From positions 5,811,501 to 5,875,500 of the forward strand of contig NZ_OW485601.1 of NCBI RefSeq assembly GCF_937425535.1: a stretch of DNA of 64,000 nt. The letters run 5' to 3'. Under the pieces are notes generated by a model, which saw only the letters and a list, made by a program, of their open reading frames with translations, was not told where the DNA came from and searched no databases. This document shows, in pieces, positions 44,319 through 53,159 of the stretch. Positions within the stretch are counted from its first letter, which is position 1. Each line of letters starts with the position of its first letter. Made by a program: the position numbers and the translations under genes. The DNA is from Rhodovastum atsumiense. GTDB lineage: Bacteria; Pseudomonadota; Alphaproteobacteria; Acetobacterales; Acetobacteraceae.

Positions 44319-44990
44319 ATGGCAGCGAACTCCCTCCCGGGCCGGACGCGGCGCAGCCTGTTCCGCGGGGGGACCGCCGCGACGCAGGCCGCCGGTCCTG
44401 CCGCCCCTCGTCCGCCGGTGGCCACGGACGCGCCGCGCTGGGGCATGGTCATCGACCTTGCCCGCTGCATCGGCTGCCAGTCCTGCACCCTCGCCTGCGC
44501 CGAGGAGAACGGCCTGCCCGCGGGCGGCGCGCTGACCTCTGTCCCGGTCCGCGAGGTCGCGCGGCACGGCGCCCCCCGCCTGGAGATGCTGCCGCTGCTG
44601 TGCAACCACTGCGCCGAGGCCCCCTGCATCCCGGTCTGCCCGGTCGGCGCCAGCGTCCAGCGGCCCGACGGCATCGTGCTGGTGGATGCGGATGCCTGCA
44701 TCGGCTGCGGCTATTGCGTGCAGGCCTGTCCGTATGACGCCCGCCGCCTGGACGCGGAGACCGGCACGGCGGATGCGTGCAGCTTCTGCGCCCACCGCCT
44801 CGATGCCGGGTTGCTGCCCGCCTGCGTGGAGAGCTGCACCGGCGGCGCGCGCATCTTCGGCGACCTCAACGATCCGGTCAGCGCGCCCAATCGTGCCCTG
44901 GCCGGGCGGGAGGCACGGGTGCTGCAACCGGCCCGGCGCACTGCGCCACAGGTCTTCTATTTCGGCCTCGCCACGGCGCAGGAGGACTGA
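44319..44990 (+). CDS. ttrB: Tetrathionate reductase-like iron-sulfur subunit B
   Basis: 223 aa. Four Cys groups bind four [4Fe-4S] clusters: CIGCQSCTLAC, CNHCAEAPCIPVC, CIGCGYCVQAC and CSFCAHRLDAGLLPACVESC. The segment MVIDLARCIGCQSC and the C-terminal GGARIFGDLNDP ... PQVFYFGL match Salmonella TtrB closely from memory. The N-terminus has a twin-Arg (TRRSLF) but no proper hydrophobic region, so export may depend on TtrA. No clear Shine-Dalgarno precedes ATG 44319; ATG at the GMVIDL residue is an alternative. First gene of a B-C-A operon. Confidence 0.85.
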   Translation: MAANSLPGRTRRSLFRGGTAATQAAGPAAPRPPVATDAPRWGMVIDLARCIGCQSCTLACAEENGLPAGGALTSVPVREVARHGAPRLEMLPLLCNHCAEAPCIPVCPVGASVQRPDGIVLVDADACIGCGYCVQACPYDARRLDAETGTADACSFCAHRLDAGLLPACVESCTGGARIFGDLNDPVSAPNRALAGREARVLQPARRTAPQVFYFGLATAQED

Positions 44991-44993
44991 CCG

Positions 44994-45986
44994 ATGCCGG
45001 CGTCTCCCCTGGTCTGGCAGGTCTGGACGGCACAGTTCCTGTTCCTGGCCGCGACGTCGTTCGGGGCGTTCCTGCTGGCCTTGCCCGGACGCGCCTTCGG
45101 GCATCCGCACTGGCAGCGTGTCTCGCGGCTGGGACTGCTGGTGGCGCTGGCCTGCGGCGTGGCCGCACCGGTAGCATTGCTGGCCGGTCTGGCCCAGCCC
45201 GCACGGGCCTTGACCATCTACGCGCGCGGCAACGGGTCGTCCGCGATGACCTCGGTCGCCTGGATGCTTCCCTGCTATCTTGGTGCGCTGGTGGTCTTCG
45301 CCTGGACCACGCTGCGCCGCGACCTCGCCGCGGCGGAAGGCCCCGGGCTGCGGGCGAAGCTGCACCGGATCGCCTCGCTCGGCGGCGGTGGCGCGCCGCG
45401 GCTGCGCCTGCTGGCCATGATCGCCGCCGCCGGCTGCGGCCTCGGCCTGCTGATCTGCGGCGCCAGGGTGCTGACCGCGGTGCCGGCACGGGAGCTGTGG
45501 AACACGCCGCTGCTGCCCTGGATCTTTGCCGTCGCCGGCCTCGCCGGCGCGCTCGGGCTGGCGCTGGTGCTGGACCGAAGCTGCGCCCCGGCCGGCAGCC
45601 GTACGCTCTGCGAGCCGCGGATGACGGCGCTGCTGGCGTGGGGCACGGTGGCGGCGCTGGCGATCTTGGCCGGGCTCGGCTGGGGGTGGATGGGGGGATC
45701 CCCGGTCGTGACCGCGCTGGCGGGGGCAGCGGGCCTCGCCTTGCTGCCGGCGTTGCTCCGCGCGGGCTGGTTGGTCGGCGGCATCGCCGCGGCAAGCGGC
45801 TGGGGGATGGACTGGGTCGTGCTGGCCGGTGGCCAAAGCCTTCCGGGGTCATCCGTCGCGGATCTGCTGCCTGATCTGCCGGCGTTGTCCGGCCTGCTCG
45901 GCGCGACCGGGCTGCTGCTGTTCCTGGTGATCGCATTGGCCGGATCCTTGCCGGTGCTGGGTCCGCATCGTCCCGGAAGGGCGTGA
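44994..45986 (+). CDS. ttrC: NrfD/TtrC-type quinol-oxidising membrane anchor
   Basis: 330 aa with about nine hydrophobic helices, opening VWQVWTAQFLFLAATSFGAFLLALPG as in NrfD/PsrC/TtrC proteins. These subunits take electrons from quinol and pass them to the iron-sulfur subunit. Length is close to Salmonella TtrC (about 340). Gaps to ttrB and ttrA are 3 and 4 bp, so all three are translated together. Sequence divergence makes exact subtype uncertain. Confidence 0.8.
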   Translation: MPASPLVWQVWTAQFLFLAATSFGAFLLALPGRAFGHPHWQRVSRLGLLVALACGVAAPVALLAGLAQPARALTIYARGNGSSAMTSVAWMLPCYLGALVVFAWTTLRRDLAAAEGPGLRAKLHRIASLGGGGAPRLRLLAMIAAAGCGLGLLICGARVLTAVPARELWNTPLLPWIFAVAGLAGALGLALVLDRSCAPAGSRTLCEPRMTALLAWGTVAALAILAGLGWGWMGGSPVVTALAGAAGLALLPALLRAGWLVGGIAAASGWGMDWVVLAGGQSLPGSSVADLLPDLPALSGLLGATGLLLFLVIALAGSLPVLGPHRPGRA

Positions 45987-45990
45987 GCGC

Positions 45991-48660
45991 ATGGCGTTTC
46001 GTCGCAGTTTGCTGAAGGCCGGCGCCGCCGGGGCCGGTCTCGCCGCCTTCGCCGCCGGCACCGCGGAGACCGGGCGCCGCCTGGTTTCCGGCCTCGCCGC
46101 CCCCCGCCCCGCCGGGCGGGCGCCGGCCCCCGAGGCCGTGGTCGATCCGCTGACAGGCGAGGTCACGCCAAACCCTGAGCAGTACGTGGCGCAGACGCTC
46201 TGCCAGGGCTGCGGCGCCGGCTGCGGCCTGCGGGTGCGGGTGGAGCGCGCCACCGGCCGCGTGCTGCGCGTCGGCGGGAACCCCTGGCATCCGCTTGTGG
46301 CCGATCCGCCGCTGCCCGACGCCACCACGCCGCGCGAGGCGCTGCGGCTGCTGTCGCGCCATCACGAGACCGGGCTGACCTATCGCGCAACGCTGTGTGG
46401 CCGCGGCGCCGCGCTGCCCGCCCAGGCCGCCGATCCCGGGCGCGTGCTGACCCCGCTCAAGCGGGTGGGGCCGCGCCATGCCGGGCGTTGGCAGGCGATC
46501 AGCCTCGAGCAGCTCATCCGCGAGGTGGTGGAGGGCGGCGACCTGTTCGGCGAAGGGCCGGTCGCGGGGCTGCGGGCCCTGCGCGACGATGCCCCGATCG
46601 ACCCGGCGCGGCCACATCTGGGACCGCGGGCGAACCAGTTCGCCTGGCTGGGCACGGCCGAGCCCGGGCGTCTTGGGTTGGTGCGCCGTTTCGTGCGCCA
46701 GGGTTTCGGCAGCGTCAATCTCCTGGCCACGGACACGTCCCCCTCCTGGCCCGACATTGGGCAGGCTGCCTACGTGATCGTCTGCGGCGGCGGAACGGGC
46801 GATTCGTTTCGGCCGATGCTGCGTCGCCTCGCCGCGGGCCGTGCCACGGGGCGGCTCGATTATGTCGTCGCCGCACCGGTGCTCGGGACCTTCGACAATG
46901 CCGCCGCCGGCGCTCATGCCGGCTGGCTGCCGATCCGGCCCGGCACCGAACTGGCGCTGGCGCTCGGCATGATCGGTTGTATCATCGCGCAGGGGCGCTA
47001 CGACGCAGAGTACCTGTCGCGCCCCCATGCGGCGGCCGGGACCGCGAGCTTTTCCAACGCGACGCATCTGGTGATCTGCGAGCCCGGCCATCCGCGCGAG
47101 GGCAGCTTCCTGCGCGCCTCCGATCGCGGCCACACCGCAGCCGACGAGGACGATCCCTGCGTGGTCGAGGACGCCGCCGACGGCACGCTGCGGCCGGCGA
47201 CCGTGGTGCCGCGCGCCGCGCTGTTCGTCGATCGCCGCGTCGGTGGGCTGCGCATCCGTTCCAGCCTCGACCTGCTGCGCGAGAGCACGCAGGCGCAGCC
47301 GCTTGCGGCCTTCGCCGCCATCTGCGGCGTGCCGGCCGAGGCGCTTGCGGCGCTGGCCCGGGACTTCACCAGCCATGGCCGGCGCGCGGTGATGGTGCCG
47401 GGCATCTCCGGTACCGCCAATGGCAGCCTCGCGACCTTCGCGCTGATGACCCTGAACACGCTGATCGGCAACATTGGCTCTCCGGGTGGGATGCTGCCCG
47501 ATGGCGACGCCTTCCCGGCCGAAGCCGCGGGACCGCGCTATGACCTCGCCACCTTTCCGGGCATGCGCGTGGCCTCTGGCGTGGTGTCATCCGCCGTCCC
47601 GGCGGAGTGGCTGGCGGCGTCGCTGCAGGGCACGCCCTATCCGCTGGGGGCGCTGGTCCTGTGGGGCGCGCCGCCGCTCGACGGCACGCCCGGATTGCGC
47701 GCGGCCCTGGCGAGAGATCTGGCCGACCCGAAAAAACTGCCCTTGATCGTGGCGATCGACCGTTTCGCCGACGGCAGCTCCGCCTTCGCCGACTACATCG
47801 TCCCGGACAGCATGGGACCTGAAAGCTGGGGCTGGGCCGCGCGCACACACACGGCCGGCTGGCCGGTGGTGTCGCCGCGCACCGCAACCAGCGCCGATGG
47901 CGCGCCGGTGACCCTGGAAAGCTTCCTGATCGGCTGCGCCAAGGCCCTGGGGCTGCCCGGGTTCGGGACGGCGGCGATCCGGGATGCGGCCGGCGCCGCG
48001 TATCCGCTGGTCCGCGCCGCCGATTGGTATCTGCGCGCCGGTGCCAATATCGCCTTCGCGGCCCCATCCGTGCCCGATGCCGGCGATGACGATCTGTGGC
48101 TGACCGGCCTTGATCGCCTGCGCCCGGAGCTGGAGGCCACGCTGAAACCCGGGGAATGGCGCAAGGTGGCGGGCGTGCTGGCACGCGGCGGGCGCTTCGC
48201 CGATCCGGGCACCGCGACGGCCGTGCCGCGCCAGGTAAACATCTGTCACGAAAACCTCACCTGCCCGGCCGGGGTGCCGCGCTGGGTGCCGCCCTCCTTC
48301 GCCGACGGCACGGCGCTGCAGGTGCCGTATCCGCCGGCGCAGTGGCCGTTCCTGCTGGTCAGCCAGCAGGACCCGGTGCCGGCAGCCGGCCGAACCGTAT
48401 TGCTTCACCAGGACGATGCCGCGCGGCTCGGGCTGGGCAGCGGCGACACCGTGCTCGTCGAGACGCCGGACGGCCGCATGACCGGGACCGCAGTGCTGCG
48501 CGCCGGCATCATGCGCGGGGTGATCGCACTGGCCGGCGATGACCTCTCCCCCGGGCCGGGCCTGCGCGATCCGACCCGGACGGGCGAATCGCTCTGGGTC
48601 GACCCGGCCAGCGGGAGCGTCGTGCGACAGGGCTTGCCGGCACGGGTGATGCGCGCATAG
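45991..48660 (+). CDS. ttrA: Tetrathionate reductase-like molybdopterin subunit A
   Basis: 889 aa. Tat signal RRSLLKAGAAGAGLAAFAAG at residues 4-23 exports it folded. The [4Fe-4S] site is LCQGCGAGC (C-x2-C-x3-C) plus a later Cys in TLCGRGAA; molybdopterin-binding segments include MVPGISGTANGSLATFALMTLNTLIGNIGSPGG and the C-terminal beta-barrel LHQDDAARLGLGSGDTVLVETPDG. Gene order B-C-A is that of the ttr operon. It is about 130 residues shorter than Salmonella TtrA, so another sulfur or metalloid oxyanion is possible. No ttrRS two-component genes are present. Confidence 0.8.
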   Translation: MAFRRSLLKAGAAGAGLAAFAAGTAETGRRLVSGLAAPRPAGRAPAPEAVVDPLTGEVTPNPEQYVAQTLCQGCGAGCGLRVRVERATGRVLRVGGNPWHPLVADPPLPDATTPREALRLLSRHHETGLTYRATLCGRGAALPAQAADPGRVLTPLKRVGPRHAGRWQAISLEQLIREVVEGGDLFGEGPVAGLRALRDDAPIDPARPHLGPRANQFAWLGTAEPGRLGLVRRFVRQGFGSVNLLATDTSPSWPDIGQAAYVIVCGGGTGDSFRPMLRRLAAGRATGRLDYVVAAPVLGTFDNAAAGAHAGWLPIRPGTELALALGMIGCIIAQGRYDAEYLSRPHAAAGTASFSNATHLVICEPGHPREGSFLRASDRGHTAADEDDPCVVEDAADGTLRPATVVPRAALFVDRRVGGLRIRSSLDLLRESTQAQPLAAFAAICGVPAEALAALARDFTSHGRRAVMVPGISGTANGSLATFALMTLNTLIGNIGSPGGMLPDGDAFPAEAAGPRYDLATFPGMRVASGVVSSAVPAEWLAASLQGTPYPLGALVLWGAPPLDGTPGLRAALARDLADPKKLPLIVAIDRFADGSSAFADYIVPDSMGPESWGWAARTHTAGWPVVSPRTATSADGAPVTLESFLIGCAKALGLPGFGTAAIRDAAGAAYPLVRAADWYLRAGANIAFAAPSVPDAGDDDLWLTGLDRLRPELEATLKPGEWRKVAGVLARGGRFADPGTATAVPRQVNICHENLTCPAGVPRWVPPSFADGTALQVPYPPAQWPFLLVSQQDPVPAAGRTVLLHQDDAARLGLGSGDTVLVETPDGRMTGTAVLRAGIMRGVIALAGDDLSPGPGLRDPTRTGESLWVDPASGSVVRQGLPARVMRA

Positions 48661-48693
48661 GTGCAAGAACGTCACATTTGACGCGCCCCGTTT

Positions 48694-48712
48694 ATTTCAT
48701 TTAGAATGAAAT
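48694..48712. promoter_or_regulatory. Perfect 19-bp AT-rich palindrome, operator candidate
   Basis: ATTTCATTTAGAATGAAAT has 8-bp perfect arms around TAG, in the 171-bp gap between ttrA and the NnrU-like gene. It is AT-rich in GC-rich surroundings and not a terminator type. Shape and length fit a dimeric repressor site, for example of the Rrf2 (NsrR-like) class, but I cannot name the factor. Confidence 0.5.
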
Positions 48713-48831
48713 GACTTGCCGTTCGCAGGGCACGGCCGGCCTCGTTGCCAACCGCCCCGGGCAGCCGGCCTGTCTCACCCTGCCATGGCATTGCAGGACG
48801 GGCTCCAACGAGCTGAACGGAAGGATCCGAC

Positions 48832-49443
48832 ATGGCAATCGGTGTGGTGATCGGCACGGCCGCGTATGCGCTGGCCTGGGTGGTATTCGGGGCGGTGGTC
48901 TGGTTCCTGACGCAGGACAAGGCCGAGGCGCTGCTGGCGCGGGCCTTCAAACGCAACCAGCGATTGGCGCGGAACGCGATCGGGGCGGTGCTGCTCGGGA
49001 TCGTGCTGGTGGTCGGCGGGAAAACAGTTCCGGATCTGGAATGGCCGCGCCCCTGGCTGCTGCTGGTTCTGCAACAGGGGATCGGCATCGCCGGGCTGCT
49101 GGTGCTGCTGGCCGCGGCGCAGGCCCGCGATGTCTGGGCGCTGCTCGGCCTCCCCCTGGCCGGTGACGCCCAACCCGAACAGAATGCGCCATTCGTCGTG
49201 CGCGGCGTGCTCGCCTATGTGCGCCACCCCTTCAGCGCCGGCGCGATCCTGATCCTGGTGGCCCTGGTGCACGACCTGCGCTCGGCGGCCACGGCGATCT
49301 TCGCGATCATCGGCATCCTGGTCGCCTTGCGGCTGCAGGAGCGGGCATTGCTGCGCCGGTTCGCGGACTATGCCGCCTACCAGGCCCAGGTGCCGGCGTT
49401 GCTGCCCTGGCGTGGTCGCGCGTGGCGGCGCGCGGAAAGCTGA
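48832..49443 (+). CDS. NnrU/ICMT-like integral membrane protein
   Basis: 203 aa with about five membrane helices. The C-terminal part VVRGVLAYVRHPFSAGAILILV ... LRLQERALLRRFADYAAYQAQVPALLP carries the RHP and E-x-x-L-x-x-x-F-x-x-Y-x-x-Y-x-x-x-V-P pattern of isoprenylcysteine methyltransferase-fold membrane proteins, a group that includes NnrU (nitric-oxide response). Whether it methylates a small molecule is not known. AAGGATCCGAC precedes ATG 48832. It follows the ttr operon behind a palindromic operator-like site. Confidence 0.7.
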   Translation: MAIGVVIGTAAYALAWVVFGAVVWFLTQDKAEALLARAFKRNQRLARNAIGAVLLGIVLVVGGKTVPDLEWPRPWLLLVLQQGIGIAGLLVLLAAAQARDVWALLGLPLAGDAQPEQNAPFVVRGVLAYVRHPFSAGAILILVALVHDLRSAATAIFAIIGILVALRLQERALLRRFADYAAYQAQVPALLPWRGRAWRRAES

Positions 49444-49528
49444 GTCCTGATCGTCCCCGCCGGGCGTTGCGCCTGAGCGACGGCATGGGTTAGCTGCCCG
49501 GACTGATACGGGTAAGGATGCAGCCTCC

Positions 49529-50410
49529 ATGCCTCGTCGTCTCGTCGCCGTTCTCCTGGCGCTGGCGCTCGCCGGCGCAACCCTGGCCTCCGCCCGCGCC
49601 GCTGATCCCCTGGTCGCGGGGAGCTGGCTGGAAACGCGGCTGTCGGACGGGCCGGGAACGGGGAAAAGACTGGTCGTGCTGGATGTCCGCCCGGCCGCCG
49701 AGCACGCGGCCGGGCACGTGCCGGGGGCGGTCTCGGCCGAATACGGAACCGCGGGCTGGCTGGCCCGCCAACCCGGCGGCGCGGCCGGCGCCCTGCCCCC
49801 CATCGAGCAGATCGCCAGCACCATCGGGGCGCTGGGCGTCGGCAACGACGACCACGTGGTGATCGTGGCGGAGCACTTCCCGATGGCGGCTCGGGTCTAC
49901 TGGACCTTCAAGGTGCTTGGCCATGCCGAGGTCTCGGTGCTCGATGGCGGCTGGAATGCCTGGCGCGGCCCACAGGAACGCGGCCCGGTGCAGCCGCAGC
50001 CGGCACAGTTCACGCCCCAGTACAACCCCTCACTGCGGGCGAGCCTGACCGAGGTGGCTCTGGCCGCATCCAGCGGCGCGGCGACGCTGGTGGACGCACG
50101 CCCGCTGGCGCAGTGGAACGGCACGGCACGCTCGCCCGTGGTGCGGACCGGCGGGCACCTGCCGGGCGCGGTCTGGGTGGACCAGCAGGCGACACTGGCG
50201 CCGGATGGCCGGCTGCAGCCGGCGGAACACCAGGCGAAACTGTTCAGTTCCCTCCCGGCCAAGCCGGTGATCACCTATTGCAACACCGGTACCCTGGCAG
50301 CCGGGGACTGGTTCGTGTTGTCCGAAGTACTGGGCCGGCCGAATACCAGGCTGTACGACGGGTCCATGTCGGAATGGACCGCCGATCCCTCCAGGCCGGT
50401 GATTCGGTAA
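49529..50410 (+). CDS. Exported two-domain rhodanese (sulfurtransferase)
   Basis: 293 aa. A signal peptide (residues 1-24, LVAVLLALALAGATLASARA) sends it to the periplasm. The first rhodanese domain (25-150, VVLDVRPAAEHAAGHVPGA) is inactive, with VAEHF where the Cys loop should be; the second (165-290) has the catalytic loop Cys251 in ITYCNTGTLA. It would transfer sulfane sulfur from thiosulfate or similar donors to cyanide or thiols. It lies two genes after the tetrathionate-type reductase, which makes thiosulfate, so a joint role is plausible. Confidence 0.88.
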   Translation: MPRRLVAVLLALALAGATLASARAADPLVAGSWLETRLSDGPGTGKRLVVLDVRPAAEHAAGHVPGAVSAEYGTAGWLARQPGGAAGALPPIEQIASTIGALGVGNDDHVVIVAEHFPMAARVYWTFKVLGHAEVSVLDGGWNAWRGPQERGPVQPQPAQFTPQYNPSLRASLTEVALAASSGAATLVDARPLAQWNGTARSPVVRTGGHLPGAVWVDQQATLAPDGRLQPAEHQAKLFSSLPAKPVITYCNTGTLAAGDWFVLSEVLGRPNTRLYDGSMSEWTADPSRPVIR

Positions 50411-50413
50411 GTC

Positions 50414-50491
50414 CAGAAAGGCAAGGGCTCCGCCCTTGACCCGGCAGGGGTCAGGGGACCCCTGCACCCCATTCGCGCTGCGCGGCATAAG
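50414..50491. repeat. Composite hairpin repeat, copy E (inverted)
   Basis: Contains AAGGGCTCCGCCCTT, GCAGGGGTCAGGGGACCCCTGC-like arms (GGGGTC/GACCCC types) and the reverse-complemented tag CGCTGCGCGGCA (50476-50487). It follows the rhodanese gene and precedes the NUDIX gene by only 14 bp. Confidence 0.6.
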
Positions 50492-50504
50492 GCACGGACA
50501 CGCT

Positions 50505-51131
50505 ATGACCGAACCCGACTGGTTGACCTGGGCACGGGAACTACAGGCGATCGCACAGACCGGCCTCGCCTTTACCCGCGATCCCTATGACCGGGAACGC
50601 TACGAAACCCTGCGGCTGCTGGCGGCACGGGCGATGGCGGCACACACGGATGGCAATGTGCAGCGCATCGTCGACCTCTTTGCCGGGGAACAGGGCTACG
50701 CCACGCCGAAAGTGGACGTGCGCGCCGCCGCCTTCCGCGACGGACGCATCCTGCTGGTGCGCGAACTGGTCGATGCCGGCCGCTGGACCCTGCCGGGCGG
50801 CTGGGCCGACGTGAACCTCACCGGCGCCGAGAACGTCGCCAAGGAAGTGATGGAGGAGGCCGGCTACACAACCCGTGCGGTCAAGCTCGCCGCCGCCTGG
50901 GACCGGACGCGGCAAGGACATCCGCCCTCACCGTTTTCCTGCCTCAAGCTGTTCTACCTGTGCGAGATCACCGGCGGCACCGCTTCGGACAGCCTGGAAA
51001 CCCAGGGCGCGGCCTTCTTTGGCCCCGACGAGATCCCGGACGACCTCTCGCTCGGCCGCGTGCTGCCCGGGCAGATCCAGCGGATGTTCGAGCATTTCCG
51101 CCATCCGGAACTGCCGACCGACTTCGACTGA
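50505..51131 (+). CDS. NUDIX hydrolase (YjhB-like, with N-terminal domain)
   Basis: 208 aa. Residues 1-60 form the NUDIX_N-type helical domain (WLTWARELQAIAQTGLAFTRDPYDRERYE); the NUDIX domain follows with LPGGWADVNLTGAENVAKEV and MEEAGY, a Nudix box in which Lys replaces the usual Arg of REVxEExG, as is common in this subgroup. Family members cleave nucleoside diphosphate derivatives such as ADP-ribose or UDP-sugars. The ATG is 50505. It converges on the MFS gene five bases away. Confidence 0.85.
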   Translation: MTEPDWLTWARELQAIAQTGLAFTRDPYDRERYETLRLLAARAMAAHTDGNVQRIVDLFAGEQGYATPKVDVRAAAFRDGRILLVRELVDAGRWTLPGGWADVNLTGAENVAKEVMEEAGYTTRAVKLAAAWDRTRQGHPPSPFSCLKLFYLCEITGGTASDSLETQGAAFFGPDEIPDDLSLGRVLPGQIQRMFEHFRHPELPTDFD

Positions 51132-51135
51132 CACC

Positions 51136-52329
51136 TCACCCCGGGGCGTGGCGCCGCAGCCGCAAGGGCAGCAGCACCAGCGCCGGGGCATGCAGCACCG
51201 CCAGCACCAGCATCGCACCCGACAGGCCCACCCGGTCAGTGAGCCATCCCGCGAGCGGGCCGATTCCGGCGAACAGCAGGTTCGCCATCATGGCGCCGGA
51301 CGAGAGCAGCGTGGCGCGCAGGGCGGCCGGCAGGCGCGGCGTGACCCAGCCGCGCAGCACCGGGTCATAGAGCCCATGCATGGCGGAATAAAGCACAACA
51401 CCGGCGAAGCCGGCGACGACCGACCACGCCCCCAGCCCGGCTCCGCCCACCCCCCAGGCCAGGAAGAACAACCCCGCCGCGGCGGCGAAGACAGCCGCCC
51501 CGCGACCGGGCCGGCTGGTCGGGAACAGCGTGGCCGCCAGCGCCGCGAACCCGATCGAAAGTCCCACCGCCCCGGCATAGACCATGCCGTTCCAGGCGAT
51601 GCCGAAGCCCAGCCCGGCCAGCAGCGGCTGCAGGAAGAACAGCCCGACCCGCACCACCGAGTACACCGCCGCGAAGAACAGGAAGGCATCGGCGGCGAAA
51701 CGGTCGGCGCGCATGAAGCCGGCCAGTTGCCGCAACAGCGCCACCGGCCCGCCATGGCCCGCCACCGGCCGTGTCCGGGGCTCCGGCAACCCGAGCGCGA
51801 GCAGCCCCGCCGCGGTGACGCAACCGGCGGTGCAGAACCAGGTGACACCGGGGCCAGCCGCCGCGGCAACCAGCCCGCCCCCGGCGCCGGCCAGCGCCGC
51901 CGCGCAATTGCGCAATGCCCAGCCAGCGCCCTCCACCCGCGCATACCAGCGCTCCCGCCCGGAGGCCGCCAGCGCTTCGTAGACCGCGGCGCTGTCGGCG
52001 CCCGAGGCCAGGCTGAAGGCGACGCCGAGCAGGATTTCGGCCACCAGGAACACGCCGAAGGAACTGCCCAGCCCCATGGTCAGGTAGCCGAACCCGGCGA
52101 GGAAGCCGCTGAGCGCAAGGCACAGCCGCCGCCCCGCGAGGTCGGCCAGCAGCCCGGTCGGCACGTCGCTGAGCACCTTCGCCACGTAGTACGCGCTTTC
52201 CAGCGTCAGGATGCGCGTCATGTCGAGGCCGCACCCCATGTAGAACGGCACGGTCACCGCCATGTGGAAATACAGGTTGCGCAGCAGGCGGAAGCCGAGG
52301 AACAGGGCGACGCTGGAGAGAGGATGCAT
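51136..52329 (-). CDS. MFS transporter
   Basis: 397 aa, 12 predicted helices. The loop motif after helix 2-3 is DVPTGLLADLAGRRLCLALSG, a good match to the G-x-x-x-D-R-x-G-R/K MFS motif A, and PLAGWLTDRVGLSG stands in the second half. Subfamily resembles small drug/metabolite MFS carriers; substrate unknown. Start ATG 52329 (MHPLSSVALFLGFRLLRN) places helix 1 directly at the N-terminus. Divergent from recO. Confidence 0.83.
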   Translation of the reverse strand: MHPLSSVALFLGFRLLRNLYFHMAVTVPFYMGCGLDMTRILTLESAYYVAKVLSDVPTGLLADLAGRRLCLALSGFLAGFGYLTMGLGSSFGVFLVAEILLGVAFSLASGADSAAVYEALAASGRERWYARVEGAGWALRNCAAALAGAGGGLVAAAAGPGVTWFCTAGCVTAAGLLALGLPEPRTRPVAGHGGPVALLRQLAGFMRADRFAADAFLFFAAVYSVVRVGLFFLQPLLAGLGFGIAWNGMVYAGAVGLSIGFAALAATLFPTSRPGRGAAVFAAAAGLFFLAWGVGGAGLGAWSVVAGFAGVVLYSAMHGLYDPVLRGWVTPRLPAALRATLLSSGAMMANLLFAGIGPLAGWLTDRVGLSGAMLVLAVLHAPALVLLPLRLRRHAPG

Positions 52330-52412
52330 GACGGCACGAGGATGTTGCGGTCGCGATGCTGGCAGCGCCGACCGGGGGGCGGAACCCCGGCGCGGGCGGC
52401 GGCAGGGTTGAC

Positions 52413-53159
52413 ATGGAGTGGGACGCGCCGGCGATCGTGCTGGATGCTCGCCCCTTCGGCGAAGGCGATGCGATCGCAACCGTCATGACCGAGGCGCAGG
52501 GCGCGCATCGCGGCCTTGCCCGCGGCGGCACGGGACGGCGCGGCGCCGGCACCTGGCAGCCGGGCAACCTGGTGCAGGTGCGCTGGGTCGGCCGCACCGC
52601 CGACCAGCTCGGCAGCTTCAGCGCCGAGCTGGTGCATCCCGCTGCCGCCCTCGCCATGGATGACCCGCTGCAACTGGCGATGCTGAGCGCGGCCTGCGCG
52701 GTGGCCGAGGGGGCGCTGCCCGAACGCGAATCGCATCCCCGCGTGTTCGCCGGCCTGCTGGCCCTGATTGCCCGCCTTTCCACCGGCGCGCCCCTGCTCG
52801 CCGGGCTGATTCGCTGGGAAGCGGAGCTGCTGGCGGAACTCGGCTATGGGCTCGATCTGTCCTCCTGCCCGGTGACCGGCGCGAGCACCGGGCTTGCCTG
52901 GGTTTCGCCACGCACCGGCCGGGCGATCTCCGACGAAGCCGCGGGCCCCTGGCGGTCGCGCCTGTTGCCGCTGCCGTCGCTGCTGACCCGGGAGAGCAAC
53001 AGTGACGGCGATGCCGCACAATGGCGCGACGGGCTGCGGCTGACCGGCCATTTCCTGGCCCGCGACGTGTTCGGCCTGCGCCACCGCCCGTTGCCCCAGG
53101 CCCGTCAGGCGCTGTACGAGCGCGTCACCCAGATGGGGGAGACCGATTCGGATGCCTGA
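52413..53159 (+). CDS. recO: DNA repair protein RecO
   Basis: 248 aa. N-terminal OB fold MEWDAPAIVLDARPFGEGDAIATVMTEAQGAHRGLARGG, then the helical domain with ALAMDDPLQLAMLSAACAVAE and RWEAELLAELGYGLDLSSCPVTG, which fits alphaproteobacterial RecO. It loads RecA with RecFR on gapped DNA. ATG 52413 follows GGCAGGG; an upstream in-frame ATG at 52356 adds only non-family sequence. It overlaps parC by 8 bp, a common alphaproteobacterial order. Confidence 0.93.
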   Translation: MEWDAPAIVLDARPFGEGDAIATVMTEAQGAHRGLARGGTGRRGAGTWQPGNLVQVRWVGRTADQLGSFSAELVHPAAALAMDDPLQLAMLSAACAVAEGALPERESHPRVFAGLLALIARLSTGAPLLAGLIRWEAELLAELGYGLDLSSCPVTGASTGLAWVSPRTGRAISDEAAGPWRSRLLPLPSLLTRESNSDGDAAQWRDGLRLTGHFLARDVFGLRHRPLPQARQALYERVTQMGETDSDA

